This document shows, piece after piece, positions 51,722-60,179 of a DNA stretch of 64,000 bases. The position numbers and the translations under genes are program-made. This DNA comes from Bacillota bacterium (GTDB taxonomy: Bacteria > Bacillota > Clostridia > Lachnospirales > Cellulosilyticaceae), in the NCBI GenBank assembly GCA_023393125.1, contig JAEWMQ010000022.1, forward strand, positions 20,233-84,232. Reading direction: 5' to 3'. Numbering within the stretch: the stretch's first letter is position 1; every line of letters begins with the position of its first letter. The notes beneath the pieces were generated by a model. That model ran no database searches, had not been told where the DNA came from, and was given only the letters and a program-made list of their open reading frames with translations.

Positions 51722-52939
51722 TTACTTTTGCAGCTTTTCAATATCTGCACTTCTAGAAACATTAAGTAATAACCCTAAAGTTGCTAAAAGTACCACTAAA
51801 GCCGTTCCACCATAACTTACAAGTGGCAATTGCATCCCTGTAGTAGGTAATGTATTAGTATTAACTCCTACATTAATAAGTGCTTGAATGCCAATCATAC
51901 TTGTAATCCCAACTGCCATTAAAGCCCCTGAAAAGTCAGGCGCTCGCATTGCTATGGTCATTCCTCTTATAACAATAATAGCATAACCCAGCATTAAGAG
52001 AAGTGCACCTACTAATCCTAATTCTTCGCAAATAACAGCAAAAATAATGTCATTATAAGGCTCTGGCATAAATCCTAGCTTTTGTATACCTGAACCTAAT
52101 CCTACGCCAAACAAGCCTCCAGATCCTACTGCTAACAATGCTTGTATCGGTTGGTACCCATCTTCTGTTGCATCAGTCCAAGGATCTTCCCATACTCTAA
52201 TCCTGTCTAAACGATAACCCGGCAAAATTTTATTAATAATTGGAATATTAGGATCTTCACCTTTTGGTGTCACTGCTGCTAAGTGACGTACGCCAAAAAC
52301 CAATCCCCCACCTATTACTAGTAATAATAAGTAATATTTCATCTTACCTGTACAAGCAAACATAATTACTGCTCCAATACCGCCAATAACAAGTCCAGAA
52401 CTTAAATTGGTTCCTAATACAGCTACTACACCAGCTGGAATAAGTACAAGTAACCATCCTTTTATTATGTTAATTGGTCGATTCATCTCTTTTTTATTTC
52501 TAATAATAAAAGAAGTAAGCATAAGCACAACTGCTAATTTGACAAACTCAGAAGGTTGTATTTGTATACTTCCTATTTGAATCCAGCGCTTTGCACCATT
52601 AGCCTCAATACCAATTATCTTAACACTAGCTGCCAAAAGAATGCTTCCCCAATAAAAAAGACGCACTAGCATACGATTAGTACAAATATGATAATCAAAC
52701 TTAAAGCAAATCCATAGCATAGCTATAACACCAACAATCCCTAATCCCAACTGCTTAACAGCTAATTTAGTAGGTGCCCAACCTTTTCCTGTAGCGTAAT
52801 TAAAACTTGCACTATAGACCATTACAATACCAAAAGCTACAATAATTAAAATTACAGCCATTAAAATAAAATCTGGTGTACTTTGTTCTTGCCTTTTTCT
52901 TCTTCTAGTAAGGTTAGTTGATCTCACTGTCTCCATCAT
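51722..52939 (-). CDS. ftsW: SEDS glycosyltransferase FtsW/SpoVE
   Basis: Peptidoglycan polymerase of the SEDS family with about ten membrane segments. Residues such as GANGAKRWIQIGSIQIQPSEFVKL, the ICEELGLVGA loop and the C-terminal GMQLPLVSYGG are diagnostic. 405 residues with a basic N-terminal tail (TRRRKRQ). In Bacillus the gene at this place is spoVE, while a vegetative ftsW lies elsewhere. Which role applies here cannot be decided from sequence alone. Confidence 0.92.
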   Translation of the reverse strand: MMETVRSTNLTRRRKRQEQSTPDFILMAVILIIVAFGIVMVYSASFNYATGKGWAPTKLAVKQLGLGIVGVIAMLWICFKFDYHICTNRMLVRLFYWGSILLAASVKIIGIEANGAKRWIQIGSIQIQPSEFVKLAVVLMLTSFIIRNKKEMNRPINIIKGWLLVLIPAGVVAVLGTNLSSGLVIGGIGAVIMFACTGKMKYYLLLLVIGGGLVFGVRHLAAVTPKGEDPNIPIINKILPGYRLDRIRVWEDPWTDATEDGYQPIQALLAVGSGGLFGVGLGSGIQKLGFMPEPYNDIIFAVICEELGLVGALLLMLGYAIIVIRGMTIAMRAPDFSGALMAVGITSMIGIQALINVGVNTNTLPTTGMQLPLVSYGGTALVVLLATLGLLLNVSRSADIEKLQK

Positions 52940-52940
52940 C

Positions 52941-54314
52941 TCACCCTTCCAAATGCATTACAATTTCTTTAAAGAGCTCTCCTCTTTTTTCATAGCTTTC
53001 AAACATATCCCAGCTTGCACAGGCTGGAGATAAAAGTATACATTCATTTGTTTTACTCTCATTATAAGCCGTCTTAACAGCATCTTCTAACGTTTCAAAA
53101 GTAGACACTTGTGTAAACTCTTCTTCTAAACATTCCCTTACAATTTGCTGCTTTGTTTCACCAATAATATAGACTTTCTCTACTAAGCCTGGGAAATGTT
53201 TAATCCAATCTTTAAAACTTATTTGTTTGTCCATTCCTCCAGCAATCAAACGAATAGGTTTATTTAAACTGCTTAAGCCTACTAGTCCAGCAATGGCTGC
53301 ATCTATGTTAGTTGCTTTAGAATCATTAAAGAAGTCTACACCTCGTTTTGTAAGCACATATTCTGTACGATGCTCCACACCTTTAAATGTTGTTAATACT
53401 TCTCTGATTAAACTTTCATGCACACCAAATGCTGTAGCAATCGCTATAGCTGCTAAAGCATTTTCTACATTATGAGTCCCTTTAATATGCAAATCCTCTA
53501 TTTTACAGATAGCATGAGCCGTTCCATTCACATTTCCATATAAGGTATTAGCTTGTACATAAGCACCACAACTTGGTATTTTATCAAGTGAAAAACTCAT
53601 ACATTTAGCTTTTACATGTTTCTTTGCCTCTTCATAATATTCATCCTTAGTGTTTAAAAGGCTATAGCCTTCTTCGGATTGGTTTTTAAAAATATTGTAT
53701 TTACAAGCACAATAATTTTCCATCGTATGATGTCTATTTAAATGATCTGGTGTAATATTAAGTAACGCACTAATAAACGGATGGAAAGTATCAGCCGTTT
53801 CTAGTTGGAAACTGCTTACTTCTGCTACCACAATGCCATTTTCAGGTATTTGAAGTACTTCTTCACTAAAAGCCCTTCCTATATTTCCTACTACATAAGT
53901 AGATGGATTATATTGTTTCATGATCTCTCCCACCAAAGTAGTTGTCGTAGTTTTACCATTTGTTCCTGTTATGGCAATAATGGGTGCCTTGCAATACCAC
54001 GAAGCAAATTCAAATTCGCCTGTAATCTTTTTCCCAAGCTCTTTGGCTAACTGCACTATTTCAATCTCTGGCGAAACCCCTGGGCTCATCACCACAAGGT
54101 CAAATGTTTTAACATTAGGCATTTCACCTAACGCATACATAATCCCTTGTGATTTAAGCTGATTAATGGTTTGCTTTGCTTCTTCTTGCCATGCTTCATA
54201 AGGCTTACCATCATAAATACAAACTTTTGCACCCTTTTGATGTGCTAGTTTAGCAGCACCTATACCACTCCTGGCATTACCCACTACTAAAACATTTTTT
54301 CCCATGATTTCCAC
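52941..54314 (-). CDS. murD: UDP-N-acetylmuramoyl-L-alanine--D-glutamate ligase
   Basis: Adds D-glutamate to UDP-MurNAc-L-Ala in the cytosol. It has an N-terminal Rossmann-like domain (GKNVLVVGNARSGIGAAK), the ATP-binding AITGTNGKTTTTTLV, and a C-terminal ligase domain with LIAGGMDKQI and LLSPACASWDMF. I chose a GTG start at 54314 (457 residues) because GGGAGG lies eight bases upstream and the N-terminus then matches the family. The ATG at 54305 is the alternative. Confidence 0.94.
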   Translation of the reverse strand: MEIMGKNVLVVGNARSGIGAAKLAHQKGAKVCIYDGKPYEAWQEEAKQTINQLKSQGIMYALGEMPNVKTFDLVVMSPGVSPEIEIVQLAKELGKKITGEFEFASWYCKAPIIAITGTNGKTTTTTLVGEIMKQYNPSTYVVGNIGRAFSEEVLQIPENGIVVAEVSSFQLETADTFHPFISALLNITPDHLNRHHTMENYCACKYNIFKNQSEEGYSLLNTKDEYYEEAKKHVKAKCMSFSLDKIPSCGAYVQANTLYGNVNGTAHAICKIEDLHIKGTHNVENALAAIAIATAFGVHESLIREVLTTFKGVEHRTEYVLTKRGVDFFNDSKATNIDAAIAGLVGLSSLNKPIRLIAGGMDKQISFKDWIKHFPGLVEKVYIIGETKQQIVRECLEEEFTQVSTFETLEDAVKTAYNESKTNECILLSPACASWDMFESYEKRGELFKEIVMHLEG

Positions 54315-54327
54315 GTTGCTTTCCTCC

Positions 54328-55281
54328 CTATAAGGCAATAAGCCCAATTAAACACATAATAGCAGTAACAACTGAAAAAACTGTTACAACCTTTGTCTCT
54401 GGCCATCCTCCTAATTCAAAATGATGGTGAATAGGAGCCATTCTAAATAAACGTTTTTTTGTTTTTTTGAAATAAGCCACCTGTAAAATAACAGAAACAT
54501 TCTCTATCACATAGATAAGTCCTACAATTAAAATAAAAAGTGGCATCTTCATCACAAAGGCAGTAGCTACTACAAACCCACCTAATGCAAGAGATCCTGT
54601 ATCCCCCATAAATACTTTAGCAGGATAACTATTAAATAGTAAAAAACCAAGTAAACTTCCCACCGCTGCTGCTGCAATAGGTACAACATTACTTTGAATG
54701 CCCCATGCAATAGCTGCAAAATAGGTTGCAACCAAAACCGTTACTCCAGACGCTAACCCATCTAATCCGTCTGTTAAGTTAACTGCATTAACTAACCCAA
54801 GTACACCTACTACTAAAAATGGCCAGTATAATATGCCCATATCCCATTCACTTCCACCTGTAAATGGTAAAATAATGCTGGTCCCTAAACCTATATACTG
54901 AGCTAACAGATAAGCAAAAATACAAGTTATAATAAGCTGACCTATAATCTTTTGCATTGCAGTTAAGCCTAATGAGCGCTTTTTTACAACTTTAATATAA
55001 TCATCTATAAACCCAATAATACCAAAGCCTAGTGTTACAAATAAAATGGTTTGTACTTCCTTATTATTAACGATAAATAATAAACTTGTTAAAACAAGAC
55101 TAGCTAGTATAATAATACCACCCATTGTAGGTGTACCAGATTTTTTCAGGTGAGAATTAGGTCCATCGGTTCTTACATTTTGCCCAAACTTTAATTTTTG
55201 TAATAATGGAATCACAAATGGACTCATCACAATATTTAAAAAAAATGCAATTAAAACCGCATATAATGCTTCATTTTTCAT
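54328..55281 (-). CDS. mraY: phospho-N-acetylmuramoyl-pentapeptide-transferase
   Basis: Membrane enzyme making lipid I from UDP-MurNAc-pentapeptide and undecaprenyl phosphate. It has ten hydrophobic segments over 317 residues. Catalytic motifs are FIDDYIKV (aspartate pair), NLTDGLDGLASG and the C-terminal HHHFELGGWPETKVV. It is 1 base after murF and precedes murD with a 13-base gap. Confidence 0.96.
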   Translation of the reverse strand: MKNEALYAVLIAFFLNIVMSPFVIPLLQKLKFGQNVRTDGPNSHLKKSGTPTMGGIIILASLVLTSLLFIVNNKEVQTILFVTLGFGIIGFIDDYIKVVKKRSLGLTAMQKIIGQLIITCIFAYLLAQYIGLGTSIILPFTGGSEWDMGILYWPFLVVGVLGLVNAVNLTDGLDGLASGVTVLVATYFAAIAWGIQSNVVPIAAAAVGSLLGFLLFNSYPAKVFMGDTGSLALGGFVVATAFVMKMPLFILIVGLIYVIENVSVILQVAYFKKTKKRLFRMAPIHHHFELGGWPETKVVTVFSVVTAIMCLIGLIAL

Positions 55282-55282
55282 T

Positions 55283-56653
55283 TTACTTCACCTTTCTCAC
55301 TGCTTCTAGCATTTCTTCAAAATGCATCCCTCTAGATGCTTTAAATAAAATGGTATCTCCTGCCTGAAGCTCCCTTTCCATTGCTTCAATAAATGCCTCT
55401 TTAGTTGAATAATAAAATACCGGAGTTCTCTCTTGTTCTTTAGCTCCCATAAAAATATGTTCTGCTAAATCTCCTACAGCATAAACCTGATTAATTCCTA
55501 TTTCAGCAGCAAATGCTCCTACTTTTTTATGAAGTTCTGGAGCAAACTCTCCCATTTCAAACATATCACCTAGTACAGCGATCTTTCTACCTTTTGCATC
55601 ATAATCTTTAAGTACCTTAAGTGCTGCTTCCATTGAGTCAGGGCTAGCATTATAAGTATCATCAATAACTGTTATTTGATTCTCATAAGTTTCGATATGC
55701 ATACGCATTTTAGCTGGTGTGTAACTCTCTAGTCCTCTTTGAATCTCAGTTTCATTTAACCCCAAGTATTGCGCTACAGCAATAGCAGCTAAAGTATTAT
55801 ATACCATATGTTCTCCTAGTGCCTTAATACGTATATTAAATGTATACTGTGGTGTTGTTACTAGCGCAGTTGTATACTCCCCTTTATTGGTAATAGCTTC
55901 CGCATAGTAGTCATTCCTCTTATCTAAACCATAAGTTACTTTCTCAAAGGATATTTCTCCCATTTGACTTAAAAGGTCATTGTCTCCATTAACTACTAAT
56001 ATACCATCTGGCATTAAGCCATCTAATATTTCAAGTTTGGCTTTTAAAATACCTTCTCTACTTCCAAGATTCTCAATATGAGAAGTTCCTACATTAGTAA
56101 TAACTGCTACTTCTGGTGCTGCAGTTATGCTTAAACGATGAATTTCACCAAAGTGATTCATTCCCATTTCGATAACAGCTGCTTCATGAGAGGTGTTCAT
56201 CTTAAATAATGTAAGTGGTAACCCAATTTCATTATTAAAATTCCCCTCCGTCTTATGAACATTCCACTTGCCACTTAAAACAGCTGCAATCATTTCTTTT
56301 GTACTTGTTTTTCCTACACTACCTGTAATTCCTACAACGGGTACTGTAAATAGATTTCTATAGTAATGCCCCAAGTCTAGTAGTGCTTGCCTTGTATCCT
56401 TCACTTTAATAGTCCATAAATTCGAATCAACAACTTTATCTTCCATTGTTAAGGTAGCAATCACTCCTTTTTCATACACGCCATCAATAAAATGATGTCC
56501 ATCAAAGCGATCTCCCTTTAAAGGAATAAATAAACCGTTGGTCACTTGACTCCTTGAATCTGTTGTAATCACTTCAATAGGTTCCTTTACTGCCCCTTCA
56601 TGAATACATATACCATCTACAGCTGATACAATGTCTTTCAAACTTAATCTCAT
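55283..56653 (-). CDS. murF: UDP-N-acetylmuramoyl-tripeptide--D-alanyl-D-alanine ligase
   Basis: Adds D-Ala-D-Ala to complete the cytosolic pentapeptide precursor. The Mur ligase ATP loop GITGSVGKTSTKEMI is near residue 110, with IEMGMNHFGEI and DDTYNASPDSMEAAL further on. 456 residues. Its ATG overlaps the murE stop (ATGA), so the two consecutive ligases are coupled. Confidence 0.95.
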   Translation of the reverse strand: MRLSLKDIVSAVDGICIHEGAVKEPIEVITTDSRSQVTNGLFIPLKGDRFDGHHFIDGVYEKGVIATLTMEDKVVDSNLWTIKVKDTRQALLDLGHYYRNLFTVPVVGITGSVGKTSTKEMIAAVLSGKWNVHKTEGNFNNEIGLPLTLFKMNTSHEAAVIEMGMNHFGEIHRLSITAAPEVAVITNVGTSHIENLGSREGILKAKLEILDGLMPDGILVVNGDNDLLSQMGEISFEKVTYGLDKRNDYYAEAITNKGEYTTALVTTPQYTFNIRIKALGEHMVYNTLAAIAVAQYLGLNETEIQRGLESYTPAKMRMHIETYENQITVIDDTYNASPDSMEAALKVLKDYDAKGRKIAVLGDMFEMGEFAPELHKKVGAFAAEIGINQVYAVGDLAEHIFMGAKEQERTPVFYYSTKEAFIEAMERELQAGDTILFKASRGMHFEEMLEAVRKVK

Positions 56654-58101
56654 TCTATTTCCCCCTGCAGATAAGCGTTAACCACTTCACTATCATCAAA
56701 ATGAATAATTCTATCTTTTAAGATTTGATAATTTTCGTGACCTTTCCCTGCAATAAGTATCACATCTTCTGCCTTTGCTTCACTTAAGGCCATTTCAATA
56801 GCAACTTTACGATCTTCAACCTTAACATAATTGTTAGTTATCACTTTAACTCCAACTTCTACTTCATCTAAAATTTGAAGTGGATCTTCTGTTCTTGGAT
56901 TATCTGATGTAATAAAAACATGATCAGAATAAGCGGCAGCTATTCTTCCCATAATTGGTCTTTTGGTTTTATCACGATCTCCACCACATCCAAATACTGT
57001 AATGATATGTCCCTTTGCAAATTCTTTAATAGTTGACAAAACATTTTCTAAGCCATCAGGTGTGTGGGCATAATCAACTAAAACACTGTATCCCTTAATA
57101 GATTTAAAAGTCTGCACTCTACCTGGAACACCTTTTGCAATTTTTAAAGTTTCTAGGATGTGTGTCATTGGAATCTCTAATGCACGTGCTGCTGCAATAA
57201 CAGCCAGTGTATTATATACAGTAAATTTACCTGGGATAGGTACATTGACTATAAAAGTTCCTTCACTACACAATAAAGTATATTCTACACCTGCTGCAGT
57301 TATTATAACGTTTGTTGCACGATAATCTGCTTCTTGATCGATTGCATAAGTAATCAGTTCACATGTTGCTTCTTTTGTAATAGCATCTATATAGTCACTA
57401 TCTTTATTAACAACACCTGTTTCGCACATGGTAAAAAGCTTCGCCTTAGCTGCAGCGTAATTTTCCATAGTTTGATGAAAATCCAAATGATCTTGCGTAA
57501 GATTTGTAAATATCCCTACTTTAAAACAAGAACCTGCTACACGACTTAGTGATAGGGCATGTGAGGAAACTTCCATTAAAGCTGCATCTACTTGGCTTTC
57601 TACCATTTTCTTAAATAAAGCTTGTAAATCTAGTGACTCTGGTGTTGTACGCTCAGCTTTCAAAATTTGATTACCTATACGATTTTCAATAGTACCAATA
57701 ATCCCAATTTTTTTCTGATAAGCTTCTAGAATCTGGCCCAATAAAAAAGTAATGCTTGTTTTACCATTAGTCCCTGTTACACCAACAAGTTCAAATTGTT
57801 TCGAAGGATGCTCATAAGCATTATTAGCCATTAGTGCCATGGCCAGTCTAGTATCCTCCACTTTAATGATTGTAACGTCTTCTTTAACTTCTACATCTTT
57901 TTGTACCAAGATAGCCTTTGCACCATTGGCAATTGCTGCTTCAATAAATTGGTGTCCATCCGTTTTAAATCCCTCTATAGCAATAAATAATCCCGCATTT
58001 GTCTTAATACGTGAATCATAAATCATATGGTCAACTTCTTGATGTTCGTTACCTTTTATACATACATAATTTAGTCCCGTTAATAGTTCACTTAGTTTCA
58101 T
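56650..58101 (-). CDS. murE: UDP-N-acetylmuramoyl-tripeptide synthetase
   Basis: Adds the third amino acid to UDP-MurNAc-L-Ala-D-Glu. The ATP loop GVTGTNGKTSITFLL, a carbamylated-lysine region and the C-terminal SDNPRTEDP are present. DNPR followed by an acidic residue is typical of meso-diaminopimelate-adding enzymes, so DAP-type peptidoglycan is likely. 483 residues. An extended -10 promoter lies in the 62-base gap after spoVD, which allows expression independent of spoVD. Confidence 0.95.
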   Translation of the reverse strand: MKLSELLTGLNYVCIKGNEHQEVDHMIYDSRIKTNAGLFIAIEGFKTDGHQFIEAAIANGAKAILVQKDVEVKEDVTIIKVEDTRLAMALMANNAYEHPSKQFELVGVTGTNGKTSITFLLGQILEAYQKKIGIIGTIENRIGNQILKAERTTPESLDLQALFKKMVESQVDAALMEVSSHALSLSRVAGSCFKVGIFTNLTQDHLDFHQTMENYAAAKAKLFTMCETGVVNKDSDYIDAITKEATCELITYAIDQEADYRATNVIITAAGVEYTLLCSEGTFIVNVPIPGKFTVYNTLAVIAAARALEIPMTHILETLKIAKGVPGRVQTFKSIKGYSVLVDYAHTPDGLENVLSTIKEFAKGHIITVFGCGGDRDKTKRPIMGRIAAAYSDHVFITSDNPRTEDPLQILDEVEVGVKVITNNYVKVEDRKVAIEMALSEAKAEDVILIAGKGHENYQILKDRIIHFDDSEVVNAYLQGEIE

Positions 58102-58129
58102 GGTAACCCTCCTTATTCATTTCTTAGTT

Positions 58130-58158
58130 ATTATAGCACGACTCTATAAGATAAAAAA
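58130..58158 (-). promoter_or_regulatory. extended -10 promoter before murE
   Basis: TATAAT (58130-58135) preceded by TGC gives an extended -10 on the minus strand, about 30 bases before murE. The -35 position (58153-58158) is only TTTTTT. It would feed murE-murF-mraY and onwards. Confidence 0.55.
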
Positions 58159-58163
58159 GTCAT

Positions 58164-60113
58164 CTAGTCTGTATAAAGTATAATTTTCGTAGTTTTATTA
58201 ATGACTTCTCCTTCGAGAGGAAATTGATTGGCGATTTCACTTCCTTCACCTTCAATTTGAACTATAATACCATGTTTTTCTGCTAAATTTTTAGCATCTT
58301 TCATTTTCATTCCTATAAAAGAAGGTACCGTTACTTTCTGAACTTCTTTTAGCTTTTGTTCTGCTTCTGAATAAGTAGGTTCAACTCCTAAATAAGGGAG
58401 AGCATTAGATAAAATTTCTTTCATAACAGGTCCAGCAATAGTTCCTCCATAATAGGTACCTTGAGGCTCATCAATAATCACTAAGGTCATTACTACTGGA
58501 TTTTCAGCTGGTGCAAAAGCTAGAAAAGATGCTGTATATTTTCCTGAACCACGTGGTAACTTCTGCGAAGTAGCCGTTTTCCCACCTATACGATAACCAG
58601 GAATATAAGCTTTCTTGCCTCCGCCTTCAGAAACAACACTTTCTAGAATCTTTTTTAGCCGCTCACTCGTTTCACTAGAAATAATCTGTTCACCTTTTGC
58701 ATATTCAAAAGTAGTTAATACTTCACCCGCATCATTAATAATTTCCTTACCGAAATGAGGTACTACTTTATAGCCACCATTAACAGCTGCTGCACCTGCC
58801 GATAAAAGTTGCATTGGTGTAATTTGAAAAGATTGACCAAATGACATAGTTGCTAGTTCCACAGGTCCAATATTACTTTTATTATGTAAGATTCCTACTG
58901 CTTCTCCAGGCAAATCAATATTTGTCTTGGATTTGAAGCCAAATTTTATCATATAGTCATAAAATTTACTTGCACCGACACGTTCGGCCACTTCCATAAA
59001 AACGGGATTACAAGAGTTTTGAACTCCCTGTACAAAATTTTCTGCTCCGTGAGAACGCGGACTGCGCCAACACTTAATCGTTCTTCCAGCTACTACTTTG
59101 CTACCAGAACAATTAAATTGACTATTCTCACTTACTACATTCTCTTCAAGTCCCATAGCGGAAGTAAATATTTTAAAAGTAGAACCTGGTTCATACGTAT
59201 CATTAATAGTGAAATTTCTCCACATTTGATTTAAGAACTCTTGCTTTTCCTTTGATGAATATAAATTCCAACTGTTAGCTACAGTTTCATTATTAATAGT
59301 AAAAGGCGAATTCAGATTAAAGTCAGGCTTTGTGGCTAATGCATAGATTTCTCCATTTTGAGGATTCATCATAATAATAGCACCTCGTTTAGCACCTTTC
59401 ATCTCTACAGCCTTTTCTATAGCTTGTTCGGCATATTCTTGCAAAGTTAGGTCAAGTGTTGTAACCAAGTGATTTCCGTTTTCCGGGTCGACTCTTACCT
59501 CAACTTCTTCTTCTCGCCTTTCACCTTTTCCATTAGTCTCCATTAGTATCTTCCCAGGAATTCCCTTTAAGTAACTATCATACTTCACCTCTAGCCCAAT
59601 AATGCCTTGATTATCTTTTCCTACAAAACCAAGAGTCTGCGAAGCCAACGTATGATAAGGATAATAACGTTTTGAATCTTCATCCACTTTTACTCCTGAT
59701 AAATTAAGGGACCTAATTTCATCTGCTAAGCTTTTTTCTACCTTAGTAGCAATACGCATAAACGCAACTCGTTTTGTTACCTTCTTATAAACTTCTTCAT
59801 AGTTCATATTTAAATGCTCTGATAATACCTTTGCCACTCTTTCCGGCTCAGTAATTTGTGCATGTACTACACCGATAGTAGCAACAGAAGCACTTTGGGC
59901 AAGTACATTTAAATTCCGGTCATAAATGTTCCCTCTAGTAGGCGTAATAGCCCTATTTCTCGTCTGCTGTTCATCTGCTAATTCTTGAAGTTTCTTTCCT
60001 TCTATAACTTGTACATAAGCTAAGCGCACACCCATTCCTAAAAGCCCCAATGTAAAACAAAGCATTATTATTAGCATTCTTCTCTTTAAAGCAAGAGAAA
60101 CGTCATTTTGCAT
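58164..60113 (-). CDS. spoVD: class B penicillin-binding protein SpoVD, spore cortex transpeptidase
   Basis: Membrane-anchored transpeptidase for spore cortex. It has one N-terminal membrane segment (LIIMLCFTLGLLGMGVRLAYV), a dimerisation domain, and the transpeptidase domain with S311-TFK, S367-CN and K512-TAT. One C-terminal PASTA domain spans about residues 592-649. The third motif reads KTAT where most PBPs have KTGT. 649 residues. SpoVD identity rests on its position after pbpB and before murE and on the SigE-like promoter. The ribosome binding site AAAGGAGGAG lies inside a perfect inverted repeat. Confidence 0.9.
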   Translation of the reverse strand: MQNDVSLALKRRMLIIMLCFTLGLLGMGVRLAYVQVIEGKKLQELADEQQTRNRAITPTRGNIYDRNLNVLAQSASVATIGVVHAQITEPERVAKVLSEHLNMNYEEVYKKVTKRVAFMRIATKVEKSLADEIRSLNLSGVKVDEDSKRYYPYHTLASQTLGFVGKDNQGIIGLEVKYDSYLKGIPGKILMETNGKGERREEEVEVRVDPENGNHLVTTLDLTLQEYAEQAIEKAVEMKGAKRGAIIMMNPQNGEIYALATKPDFNLNSPFTINNETVANSWNLYSSKEKQEFLNQMWRNFTINDTYEPGSTFKIFTSAMGLEENVVSENSQFNCSGSKVVAGRTIKCWRSPRSHGAENFVQGVQNSCNPVFMEVAERVGASKFYDYMIKFGFKSKTNIDLPGEAVGILHNKSNIGPVELATMSFGQSFQITPMQLLSAGAAAVNGGYKVVPHFGKEIINDAGEVLTTFEYAKGEQIISSETSERLKKILESVVSEGGGKKAYIPGYRIGGKTATSQKLPRGSGKYTASFLAFAPAENPVVMTLVIIDEPQGTYYGGTIAGPVMKEILSNALPYLGVEPTYSEAEQKLKEVQKVTVPSFIGMKMKDAKNLAEKHGIIVQIEGEGSEIANQFPLEGEVINKTTKIILYTD

Positions 60114-60120
60114 AGAAAAA

Positions 60121-60168
60121 CTCCTCCTTTAAAAGTTGTCTTACCTAAAGTGTATTTTAAAGGAGGAG
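60121..60168 (-). promoter_or_regulatory. inverted repeat sequestering the spoVD ribosome binding site
   Basis: CTCCTCCTTTAAAA and TTTTAAAGGAGGAG (14 bp, perfect) with a 20-base loop. On the mRNA the 3' arm is the spoVD Shine-Dalgarno, seven bases before ATG. The arm is followed by five U, so the hairpin could both terminate pbpB mRNA and block spoVD translation in read-through RNA. Confidence 0.75.
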
Positions 60169-60177
60169 CCATTATGC
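60149..60177 (-). promoter_or_regulatory. SigE-like promoter of spoVD
   Basis: GCATAAT (60171-60177), 14 bases, AATACACT (60149-60156) on the minus strand, matching KMATATT at 6 of 7 and CATACAMT at 7 of 8. The predicted start, about 60142, is inside the hairpin loop, so this transcript would lack the anti-Shine-Dalgarno arm. Confidence 0.6.
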
Positions 60178-60179
60178 TA

